Assembly: GCA_017984655.1 (NCBI GenBank)
Contig: JAGNZB010000011.1
Coordinates: forward strand, 1-20,853
From: Candidatus Altimarinota bacterium
Lineage (GTDB): Bacteria > Patescibacteriota > Gracilibacteria > RBG-16-42-10
Direction of reading: 5' to 3'
DNA: 20,853 nt
A model generated the notes under the pieces. It had not been told where the DNA came from, searched no databases, and saw nothing but the letters and a program-made list of their open reading frames with translations. Shown one piece after another: positions 8,272 to 14,790 of the stretch. The first letter of the stretch is position 1; the number at the start of each line of letters is the position of its first letter. Both the position numbers and the translations under genes were made by a program.

Positions 8272-8673
8272 TCAAAGCTTCACTGCGAAACGCTTCTTCA
8301 TTGTGGTCATTGTTTCTGAAGAAACGGCGTGAACGGATTGGTTACCATGACGATTCTCCACAATCACACTAAAGACTTGATAGTGATGAGCTGTTGCTAA
8401 TTGGAAGTAGACAGACATCTCCCACTCTTCTGTAAAAGTATTAGCAACAATAATCAACTCTTTTGCTTGCAGCATCGCATCTCGACACTGTTCCTGACAC
8501 CATTGGTGTGCCTGTGGCAACTTAGCAGCATCAAACTGATAATTACCATCAGCTAACTCAAAGTATTGGTCAGCAGAGAGACTTTTACTAGACGAGTGGT
8601 TAGCGATCAAAATAGCGGCCAAGGTAGACTTTCCAGCCCCAGGCAGACCACGCAGCAACAAAAGACTCTTCAT
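8272..8673 (-). CDS. Small P-loop kinase, polynucleotide-kinase / N4BP2-like
   Basis: A 133-residue P-loop protein with Walker A GLPGAGKST at residues 9-17, a SADQYF segment after the first helix, and NTFTEEWEMSVYFQLA in the middle. The last stretch closely resembles the NTxTxxWEMxPY pattern of the AAA_33 / NEDD4-binding-protein-2-like group, related to polynucleotide kinase P-loop domains. It should phosphorylate a small molecule or a nucleic-acid end, but the substrate is unknown. It is at the short end for the family and seems complete, with ATG start and TGA stop. It starts 15 bases after prmC on the same strand and probably shares its transcript. Confidence 0.8.
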   Translation of the reverse strand: MKSLLLLRGLPGAGKSTLAAILIANHSSSKSLSADQYFELADGNYQFDAAKLPQAHQWCQEQCRDAMLQAKELIIVANTFTEEWEMSVYFQLATAHHYQVFSVIVENRHGNQSVHAVSSETMTTMKKRFAVKL

Positions 8674-8688
8674 AAAGAAGTAAGTATA

Positions 8689-9531
8689 TTAGAAACTGAC
8701 ATGCACAAACCGATCTCGCTCATTGAGATCAGGGACTACTTCGATGTTGGGAAGGGGGTAGGAGTCTAGAAACAACCCCGGAATCAAAGGGACCTGCTCA
8801 GGACTAATCTCCCACCACATCTCTGGCCATGGTAAGGATTGATACTTACTCGCAACCTGGCTCAAGAGCTCTCGATAAAGCGCAAAACCATCCTCTCCAC
8901 CGTACAGTGCTAATAGAGGTTCATGAGAACCAACATTAGTTGGTAATGTTTCCATCAAAGCAGCAGACAAGTAAGGCAAATTAGCCACGATCAACTGAGG
9001 CAAATCCCCCTTGATAGGGTCAAGTAAATTACCATGGAAGAACTGCACCTGACTTAAACTTGTTGGTGTAAGCAACGCATCAGCATTTTTCTGAGCCACA
9101 ATCAACGCATCAGTACTAACATCAATCAAATAGTACTGATGTTTGGGCACTAATCTCGCCAACGTGAGACCAATACAGCCACTTCCTGTACCTATATCAG
9201 CAATCACCACAGGCTGCTTCTTTGTTTGTAAGTATGAAACCAAGACACTTACCAATTCTTCAGTCTCTTGCCGTGGAATCAGTACTCTAGGATCCACAAA
9301 ATAATCGGCATCGTAAAATCGTTTATAACCAACGATATAGGCTAGAGGTACATTATCTATCAGCTTATGAAAAGATTCGATAATGAGTTTATGTGCCCCC
9401 TCTGCAATCACCGCCTCAGGATGACTCAAGACCCACAACCGATCACAACTAAGATGGTAGGCGATCAGTATCTCCATCTCATGCCTTGGCAACTGATTAC
9501 TATATTTATGCAACAATTCTTTTACAGTCAA
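8689..9531 (-). CDS. prmC: Release-factor glutamine methyltransferase PrmC (HemK)
   Basis: This 280-residue SAM-dependent enzyme methylates the GGQ glutamine of release factors RF1/RF2. Seen: the helical N-terminal domain, LIPRQETEELV (85-95), motif I DIGTGSGCIGL (112-122), and the substrate motif, which reads NLPY (184-187) instead of the usual NPPY. NLPY is normal in KsgA-type rRNA dimethylases and uncommon in PrmC. The start used is TTG at 9531, placed directly after an in-frame TGA. The residues TVKELL after it match the family N-terminus better than the next ATG (9480), which would cut into the first helix. prfA is not adjacent. Confidence 0.9.
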   Translation of the reverse strand: MTVKELLHKYSNQLPRHEMEILIAYHLSCDRLWVLSHPEAVIAEGAHKLIIESFHKLIDNVPLAYIVGYKRFYDADYFVDPRVLIPRQETEELVSVLVSYLQTKKQPVVIADIGTGSGCIGLTLARLVPKHQYYLIDVSTDALIVAQKNADALLTPTSLSQVQFFHGNLLDPIKGDLPQLIVANLPYLSAALMETLPTNVGSHEPLLALYGGEDGFALYRELLSQVASKYQSLPWPEMWWEISPEQVPLIPGLFLDSYPLPNIEVVPDLNERDRFVHVSF

Positions 9532-9817
9532 TCAAGCAACTTAAAACTAACACCACAATAACAAAAACTACCAACTTCACCAACGCATCGAGAAAATGGC
9601 TCAGGAAAGAGCAGAGTAGGGCACTGTGGAAAACACCCCAACAATACTTTACTATGCACAATGTATCTTGTACTTACTAATAACATACCAACTAGTTTTC
9701 CACAGGCCATGGAAGGTTTCCACAATTGGCCTTATAGATAATAAAAATGGCCCCAAAGCATAAACTTAAGGACCATATATCAAACACATGTCAACATCAC
9801 CAAAACAATACTACAAA
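9532..9817. other. Gene-free stretch with DnaA-box-like motifs
   Basis: This 286-base A+T-rich gap lies between prmC and the zinc-ribbon/pilin gene, both on the minus strand. The exact 10-mer GTTTTCCACA occurs twice in opposite orientation: reverse at 9625-9634, forward at 9695-9704. A near copy, GGTTTCCACA, is at 9715-9724. TTTTCCACA is one base from the DnaA-box consensus TTATCCACA. They may be protein-binding sites for prmC control or chance. The flanking gene order and uniform strand composition do not suggest a replication origin. A small minus-strand reading frame here has no recognisable protein features. Confidence 0.3.
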
Positions 9818-11080
9818 CTAATTGGTGAACTGATAGGTAGTAGACCCATTCAGCAAAGTAGAGGCGAGTGAGTCAAAAATCACAGTAACCTGATAAGTAG
9901 CACCACCCTCTCCAACACTGTACTGATACTGCCGAGTTGGGAATAAAGGATCTTGCACCCTACGAGTGAGATACCCACCACTAATCAGTGTATTCAAGAG
10001 ACCAGCATAACTAGTGGACTGAGGAAATCGCTGCTTATCAGCAAAGTACAAACCAAGCGCTGCTTTGAGGTCACCAACATCTCTCTCCCGCTGTTGGTCA
10101 TTGCTAGAAATCACAGGCGCGGTAGTAGCAGTAGGTCTAGTGGTGATCGCAGGTGTTGTTGGAATTCCCAAAGGGGTCTGGATAGTTGAAGGTACTCCCC
10201 CACTAGCTGATCCAAAGATTAGCTGATAAACAAAATAAATAATTGAAAACAATACTAGCAATCCCAATCCCAAAACAGTCAAAGCCAACCAAGGACCGGT
10301 TCTTGGTTCAATATCACCACCTACACTCCCCTGCTCTAGAGGCTGAGCTGGGGCATCAACAACAGAATTATCCAAAAGAGAATGCTGAGGCTGCTGAACG
10401 ACAGGAGCTGATTCTGGCAATGATGGCATTGCAACTTGAGGTCCACGCACAGGCATTGGAACCTCAGCAACCTCAGCATCGTCAAACTGAACATCAACCC
10501 GAGGACTAGCTACTTTTGGCTCTAGAAAATCAGGCACAGCAGGTAAAACTGGCTCAAACTTGGGTAACTCCGCCACAATTGGCTCAGGCACAGCAATAGC
10601 AGGCAGACTTGGTGCAAAGGGCTCTGAAGGCAATGGATGATTGGGTAGTATTGAAGGAACATCCGCAACAGCTGGCTCAAACACTGGAGGCACTGAAGCT
10701 TCAATTACTGGAGGCAATGACAGAGATGGCGCAGTACTAACTGTGGGCACTGGTACGGAGTAAGACACCAGAGGCTTCTCAACAATATCCTCAACTGGCT
10801 CATTCTGCACTTGATAATTAGAAGTAAATACCGGCATCTGTGGTTCAGTTGGCATTGCAGCAGGAGCCACATAAGCTTCTACTGGTGGCAAAGGCACAGA
10901 ATCAACAAAAGGTTCTTCTACTGGCTCGACAACCACAGGCAAAGGCGCAGGTTCAGAAACAACTGGAAGTGAAGGCACTAAGGGCGTCAGATCTCCCGCA
11001 CCAACTGGGAGCTCAGTTCCACAAGCAATACAATGGGTACGGCCGGCGACATTTTCTGTCCCACAAAAAGTACACTTCAT
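9818..11080 (-). CDS. Zinc-ribbon protein with Pro-rich linker, one membrane span and GspG-like pilin domain
   Basis: This 420-residue protein has four parts. An N-terminal zinc ribbon has CxxC pairs at Cys3/6 and Cys17/20. A linker of about 235 residues rich in Pro, Val, Ala and Glu follows. Next is one membrane span at about 264-289 (WLALTVLGLGLLVLFSIIY). After a Thr/Pro spacer comes a C-terminal domain (about 329-420) with RDVGDLKAALGLYFADKQRFPQ and later DPLFPTRQYQYSV. The last domain is like the globular end of GspG/type II pseudopilins, but the usual N-terminal pilin helix is replaced by the internal span. The likely topology puts the ribbon in the cytoplasm and the pilin-like domain outside. 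It follows the sortase gene by three bases. Function unknown. Confidence 0.82.
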   Translation of the reverse strand: MKCTFCGTENVAGRTHCIACGTELPVGAGDLTPLVPSLPVVSEPAPLPVVVEPVEEPFVDSVPLPPVEAYVAPAAMPTEPQMPVFTSNYQVQNEPVEDIVEKPLVSYSVPVPTVSTAPSLSLPPVIEASVPPVFEPAVADVPSILPNHPLPSEPFAPSLPAIAVPEPIVAELPKFEPVLPAVPDFLEPKVASPRVDVQFDDAEVAEVPMPVRGPQVAMPSLPESAPVVQQPQHSLLDNSVVDAPAQPLEQGSVGGDIEPRTGPWLALTVLGLGLLVLFSIIYFVYQLIFGSASGGVPSTIQTPLGIPTTPAITTRPTATTAPVISSNDQQRERDVGDLKAALGLYFADKQRFPQSTSYAGLLNTLISGGYLTRRVQDPLFPTRQYQYSVGEGGATYQVTVIFDSLASTLLNGSTTYQFTN

Positions 11081-11083
11081 AGA

Positions 11084-12055
11084 TTAGATGCGATCAAGAT
11101 AGACAATATAACGATCTTTGGATGTCTGATATGGCCAACAAGTAAACAAGACAAGCTCTTCTCGATTGTAATCAGTCACGATACTTGCAGTAGTAGCAGG
11201 AACAATTTCTTTTTTCTTAACGACATAGTTCAAGGTACGCCCCTGATAAACAATACTAGCAGTATCACCAATCTTCACATTATGAAGATATCGAAATGCT
11301 TCATTATATGCTGATTTCACATAAGCAAAATTTGAAGAATGAGCAAAAATAACAGTCTTATGAGGAGTCTCAGGACGATGCCCAATCCATGCAGCACCAT
11401 TGATCAACACTCCCCGCCAAAGGGAATCAACAGTAGCATCGGCAGGATTTACTGGTAAACTCTTGATCCCAACTGAAGGGACGGATAAGTAGTAAGTACC
11501 AACATTCTCAGCATCAAGTGCCTTGAGAATTGGGCCATTCACACGAACAGTGCTTGCAGGTGTTGTGACCGGTTGAGGTGCTACATAAACAGGCGGTGCT
11601 GAAGTTACTGGAGGAGCTACAATCGCAGGCACAGTAGGTACCACTGCTGGTGGCGGCGGCACAACAACAGGAGCAGCACTAGGAATACCCACTGGAGCAG
11701 GCTTTGGTGTGGGAGCAACGACTGGTTTTGGTACTTGCTTCACTACCGGAGCAGGTTTGACTGCAGGTTTTGGCGCCAGGACTGAGATGGTCACTGGTTT
11801 AGGCTTCGCCGCTGGTTCCGGAGGCAAAACCTGAATAAATAGTGGTGTGACAGCAAACCGATTAATCTCATTCTGAAGGTCACCACCATGTGCGCTCTCA
11901 GTATAGGCCATGACATATTGAGCATCTTCGATCACTGGGACCAATGCCTGCAAAGATGGCTTCATCTCCACCGAAGCAGTATCCGAAACAGCCAAAAACT
12001 GCGATGAGGATGGCATCAAGGCGGCCAGTATGTAAGGGAGAAGAAAAATATTCAT
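11084..12055 (-). CDS. Sortase with Pro/Ala-rich stalk
   Basis: A membrane-associated cysteine transpeptidase that would join surface proteins to the wall or to each other. With the chosen start it has 323 residues: an N-terminal hydrophobic signal segment (about 2-20), a stalk rich in Pro, Ala, Val and Lys (about 75-180), and a C-terminal catalytic domain. Catalytic residues fit the family: His239 in FAHSS, Cys306 in LVLFTCWP and Arg315 nine residues later. I chose ATG at 12055 over the ATG at 12118. It is preceded by AGGAA ten bases upstream (12066-12070) and puts the signal at the N-terminus. The earlier ATG would overlap the M23 gene. The class (D or E) is not certain. Confidence 0.9.
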   Translation of the reverse strand: MNIFLLPYILAALMPSSSQFLAVSDTASVEMKPSLQALVPVIEDAQYVMAYTESAHGGDLQNEINRFAVTPLFIQVLPPEPAAKPKPVTISVLAPKPAVKPAPVVKQVPKPVVAPTPKPAPVGIPSAAPVVVPPPPAVVPTVPAIVAPPVTSAPPVYVAPQPVTTPASTVRVNGPILKALDAENVGTYYLSVPSVGIKSLPVNPADATVDSLWRGVLINGAAWIGHRPETPHKTVIFAHSSNFAYVKSAYNEAFRYLHNVKIGDTASIVYQGRTLNYVVKKKEIVPATTASIVTDYNREELVLFTCWPYQTSKDRYIVYLDRI

Positions 12056-12105
12056 AGAGAAAGAGTTCCTATAATTATAAAACAGTTTACATTCAGAGTC
12101 AAAGA

Positions 12106-13512
12106 CTATGGCAACCACTTCAAGGGATCGATAGCCGCACCATTCTGACGCACTTCGAAGTGCAAGTGTGGACCAGTATAATAAGGTCCAGTACCACGAG
12201 TACCAGGAGAACCACCAGTCAGTGCAATAATCTCCCCCTGTCGAACAACATCCCCCTTCTCGATAAAGATCTTGGGCAAGTGTCCATACACCGTAGTGAT
12301 ATCTCGACCCTCTTCATCAGTACCATGATAAAGTACTACATAATTGTAGCCACCATCATCACGATCAACTACTTTGAGCACAACCGCATTGGCAGGAGCT
12401 CGAATCGGTGTCTCACCCGGCTGAGGAATATCAATAGCAGAATGTGGAAAACCAAAAAGTCGAAGATAGCCAGAATCACGGAAATACGCACTAATTCCCT
12501 TATAAGAAGCATCCACTGGCCAAATAGCACCACTTTCAGGATTGACCAATGAAAACTTTTCGCCATATTTCTGAGCAATCACGGCCAACTGATCAGATTG
12601 CTTAAACAAAGCAATATCATCACTCAAGCTCGCAATATCACGCTCTACCTGCTCGGCCTGAGCCTTATAATCAAGCAACAATTGTTGGTACTGAGCCTCT
12701 TTACCTTGTGTCTTCTCCAACAAGTAACGCTTCTCTTGTTCTTGTTGAGCTAAAGTATTCTGTTCTTTCTGAAGAGTAAGCAATAATTTGTCCAATCGCC
12801 CCTGCTTGGTAGACAAATTTTCTTGCTGAACAGTAAGTTCATCTTGAGCTGCTTTGAGATTCGCAAACAACACCCTACCAGTATCTTCAAGTGAGCGAGT
12901 GTTCTCAATATCAGTCAAAGTATCAGCGAAAGTCGCATTGGTCAGAAGCATGTCCAAAACTGAAATATCCCTCTGACTATAAACTGCTTGAATATAAGCA
13001 GTCACCACAGATTTTTGTTGAGCAATCTCTCTTTGCTTCACTAGCACCTTATTATTGATCAGATCAATGCTGTCACGGGTAGCATCAAGTTCGTCTTGGA
13101 CAGTCTGAATCGTCGTAGCAGTCTGTGCTGCATGCTCATCAAGACTAGCGAGCTCATCTTGCAAAGTAGTCTGCACAGCCTTGAGCACATCTGATTTCTG
13201 CATAATATCAGCTACTTTTGACTCTAGAAGATCTTTCTGATCGAGAGTAGCACTGATGGTGTTTTGTAACGCAGCCCGATCTGACTCAGTCACCACTGGT
13301 TGGGTATTGACTGCTTTTGGTTTACTAACAGTGGCCGTAGGAGTAGGCACCGCCGCAACTTCTGGCTCTGCAGTAATCCAGGTTTGCACAAAATCAGGAT
13401 CCTTTGGCAAATCCACGCTCTCAAGATCAGCAAAAGCAGTACTGCTGGTGGCAGCTAAAGTGCTAATGACAACGATGACAATCAGTGAATTGGGGAAAGA
13501 ACGTGATAACAT
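12106..13512 (-). CDS. Secreted M23 (LytM) peptidase with coiled coil, EnvC-like
   Basis: A 468-residue exported protein: signal peptide about 1-28 ending STAFA, a long Gln/Leu/Asp/Lys coiled coil (about 70-310), then a C-terminal M23 domain. Metal ligands and catalytic residues are all present: His357 and Asp361 in HSAID, His411 in YGHL, and His449/His451 in HLHFE. It should either cut peptidoglycan cross-bridges or, as EnvC does, activate an amidase; intact ligands favour real peptidase activity. The start chosen is ATG at 13512, which leaves a compact signal peptide; a TTG at 13557 would add 15 polar residues. It heads a three-gene cluster with the sortase and the zinc-ribbon/pilin protein. 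Confidence 0.9.
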   Translation of the reverse strand: MLSRSFPNSLIVIVVISTLAATSSTAFADLESVDLPKDPDFVQTWITAEPEVAAVPTPTATVSKPKAVNTQPVVTESDRAALQNTISATLDQKDLLESKVADIMQKSDVLKAVQTTLQDELASLDEHAAQTATTIQTVQDELDATRDSIDLINNKVLVKQREIAQQKSVVTAYIQAVYSQRDISVLDMLLTNATFADTLTDIENTRSLEDTGRVLFANLKAAQDELTVQQENLSTKQGRLDKLLLTLQKEQNTLAQQEQEKRYLLEKTQGKEAQYQQLLLDYKAQAEQVERDIASLSDDIALFKQSDQLAVIAQKYGEKFSLVNPESGAIWPVDASYKGISAYFRDSGYLRLFGFPHSAIDIPQPGETPIRAPANAVVLKVVDRDDGGYNYVVLYHGTDEEGRDITTVYGHLPKIFIEKGDVVRQGEIIALTGGSPGTRGTGPYYTGPHLHFEVRQNGAAIDPLKWLP

Positions 13513-13634
13513 ATGAAGAGTTCGTACTATTTTACCAGAATTTTGCTCTACTATCAATGCTCTAAACTACTTCTATACTACAGTTTCAAAAATGAAATTG
13601 TTTCCTAGTGCGAGCGATCGAACTAAGGAAAAGT

Positions 13635-13662
13635 ATTATAAATGTTTATCAACAAATAGCAA
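13635..13662 (-). promoter_or_regulatory. Possible sigma-70-type promoter for the M23-sortase operon
   Basis: On the minus strand, TTGCTA (13662-13657) and TATAAT (13640-13635) are separated by 16 bases. They lie about 120 bases upstream of the M23 start codon at 13512. The -10 box matches the consensus exactly and the -35 is a 4-of-6 match. The rest of the 13513-13781 gap shows only short A+T-rich palindromes. This is a sequence match only. Confidence 0.35.
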
Positions 13663-13740
13663 CTTTTGAAAGATTTAACCAATAGGTGCATATCGTAGCA
13701 ATATTAGTCCGTACTGAAGCAACAGAACTAAGGCAGTCTC

Positions 13741-13768
13741 TTGCAAATATTCAGAATTTCCTTACACT
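13741..13768 (+). promoter_or_regulatory. Possible promoter of the tRNA-Cys gene
   Basis: TTGCAA (13741-13746) and TACACT (13763-13768) are 16 bases apart. They end 13 bases before the first base of tRNA-Cys, a fitting distance for a stable-RNA promoter. Both boxes are imperfect. Confidence 0.35.
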
Positions 13769-13781
13769 GAATCTGCTTCGG

Positions 13782-13855
13782 GGTGACGTGGCGGAGTGGT
13801 TACGCAGGGGTCTGCAAAACCCCGTACACCAGTTCAATTCTGGTCGTCACCTCCA
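13782..13855 (+). tRNA. tRNA-Cys (anticodon GCA)
   Basis: A complete 74-base cloverleaf. The acceptor stem GGTGACG pairs with CGTCACC, the discriminator is T (as expected for tRNA-Cys), and CCA is encoded. The anticodon stem GGGGT/ACCCC encloses the loop CTGCAAA with anticodon GCA. The T arm is ACCAG/CTGGT with loop TTCAATT. The D stem is short (GCG/CGC). It is the only plus-strand gene in the long minus-strand block. A 144-nt structured repeat starts at the very next base after CCA, as it does after tRNA-Leu further along. Confidence 0.95.
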
Positions 13856-13998
13856 CGAGCACGCTATAGGCGTGCGAGTCTTATCCTTCGTCTTAGTCTT
13901 TCTACAACACTGTCATTAATAGACAGCGTGCTTTTCGCGTGCCCGTGGAAGACTGAGACTAAGACGAAGACTGAGGTTTCGGAGAGGAAGAAGGAATG
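13856..13998 (+). repeat. tRNA-3'-linked structured element, copy 1
   Basis: This sequence starts at the base after the tRNA-Cys CCA and is closely similar along its whole length to the inverted copy at 17770-17913. Hairpin A is GCACGC (13859-13864) with GCGTGC (13870-13875). Hairpin B is a perfect 14-bp stem between 13886-13899 and 13956-13969, enclosing a smaller stem CTGTC/GACAG (13910-13914 with 13922-13926). The right arm of B is a run of hexamers (AGACTG, AGACTA, AGACGA, AGACTG). The shared ending is GGTTTCGGAGAG plus AGAAGGA. It could be an RNA made as a tRNA 3' trailer, or a small mobile repeat that targets tRNA ends. Reading frames within it are low-complexity Lys/Thr/Glu and not credible proteins. 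Confidence 0.85.
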
Positions 13999-14003
13999 AC
14001 GAG

Positions 14004-14022
14004 GCAGGTACTGGCGTTTTTT
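14004..14022 (+). terminator. Weak candidate terminator after the tRNA-Cys unit
   Basis: A small imperfect hairpin (GCAG-GTA-CTGGC, with one bulged base) at 14004-14015 is followed after one base by six Ts. It would end a tRNA-Cys plus element transcript. The stem is only about four pairs, so this is a low-confidence call. Confidence 0.22.
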
Positions 14023-14051
14023 GTTTGTAGTAAGAACCGATCTACTCGGCA

Positions 14052-14204
14052 AGATCCTTCACGGTGTTCAGGATGACGGAAAAAAGTGGCTCAAATTAGG
14101 AATTAGGAATTTTGAATTAGAAATTCTAGCTCAAGAAACTAAGTAGGTAGCATTGAGCTTCCCCACTCTTCAATTCCTCATTACTAATTACCAATTTCTA
14201 ATTA
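14052..14204. repeat. REP-like palindrome and A+T-rich inverted-repeat block
   Basis: Between element copy 1 and the methyltransferase gene. At 14052-14077 an interrupted palindrome has arms ATCCT and AGGAT, of the ATCCTTC...CAGGATGAC type often seen as a dispersed bacterial repeat. From 14092 a block of ATTAG-like units follows (AATTAGGAATTAGGAATT, then GAATTAGAAATT). Perfect 7-base arms AGCTCAA (14128-14134) and TTGAGCT (14153-14159) come next, then the complementary counterpart of the ATTAG units (TAATTACCAATTTCTAATTA, ending near 14204). The block can fold as one long hairpin and just overlaps the 3' end of the methyltransferase gene. No credible protein is encoded. Confidence 0.6.
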
Positions 14205-14761
14205 ACACCAAGCTCTTTTTTACAAATATGCAAAAATGCTGGTGGTAGATTGAATAATGTAAACTTGGTTTCTACTGATTTGAACAGCTTCTTTAGCTTC
14301 TTTACTGAGAGCAGTGTGTACTGGATTTGCAAATAGAGAGCTCCTGGAGCCATCACTTTTTTGACCGCTTGGATAATCGCATCGCCTACTGCTTTCGGGA
14401 GTGAAACCATTGGTATTTCTGAGAACACTACTTCTACCTCAGTGACACCATACTTATTCAAATGCATTGGCAAGTTTACAGCAGTATCGTGAATCAAAAT
14501 CACTTGAGGATGTTTGATACTCTTCTCAAGCTGCTTGAACAAATCTGGATCAATCTCAAACACAAATAACTGCTGCCCCTTAGACAGATTTCGTACAATA
14601 TATTTAGTAACAGAGCCATTGCCCGCACCAAGTTCTACAATGTTCTTTACGCGAGACCAATCTACTTGCTTACATGCCAATTTTGAATAACTACCACCTG
14701 TAGCAAAGAAAGCGCCCACTTCTTTCGGATGACGCAAGAAGCTTCTAAAAAAAGTAAACAT
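14198..14761 (-). CDS. SAM-dependent methyltransferase, phospholipid N-methyltransferase-like
   Basis: A 187-residue Rossmann-fold methyltransferase. After an N-terminal FLRHPKEVGAFFATGGSYSKLA it has SAM motif I ELGAGNGSVTKYI (43-55), motif II FEIDPDL, and FSEIPMVSLP in the substrate-motif position. The RHP-VGAFFATGG opening followed by a motif I of this type is like the COG3963 group (PmtA-like phospholipid N-methyltransferases), and more distantly KsgA rRNA dimethylases. The membrane-lipid role is inferred from resemblance only. The start is ATG at 14761 with no Shine-Dalgarno sequence. The stop lies within the A+T-rich repeat block, and the T4SS-pilin-like gene ends 29 bases upstream. Confidence 0.8.
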   Translation of the reverse strand: MFTFFRSFLRHPKEVGAFFATGGSYSKLACKQVDWSRVKNIVELGAGNGSVTKYIVRNLSKGQQLFVFEIDPDLFKQLEKSIKHPQVILIHDTAVNLPMHLNKYGVTEVEVVFSEIPMVSLPKAVGDAIIQAVKKVMAPGALYLQIQYTLLSVKKLKKLFKSVETKFTLFNLPPAFLHICKKELGVN

Positions 14762-14790
14762 ACTCTGGGGGGAATAAAAATAATAAACAG

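Noticed and set aside
9528..9725. A 65-residue minus-strand protein before prmC
   Set aside because: No recognisable motif, Cys-rich irregular composition, and it covers the motif-rich gap; likely chance.
9532..9817. Replication origin at the DnaA-box-like cluster
   Set aside because: No dnaA/dnaN/gyr neighbours, genes on both sides point the same way, and strand composition does not seem to switch.
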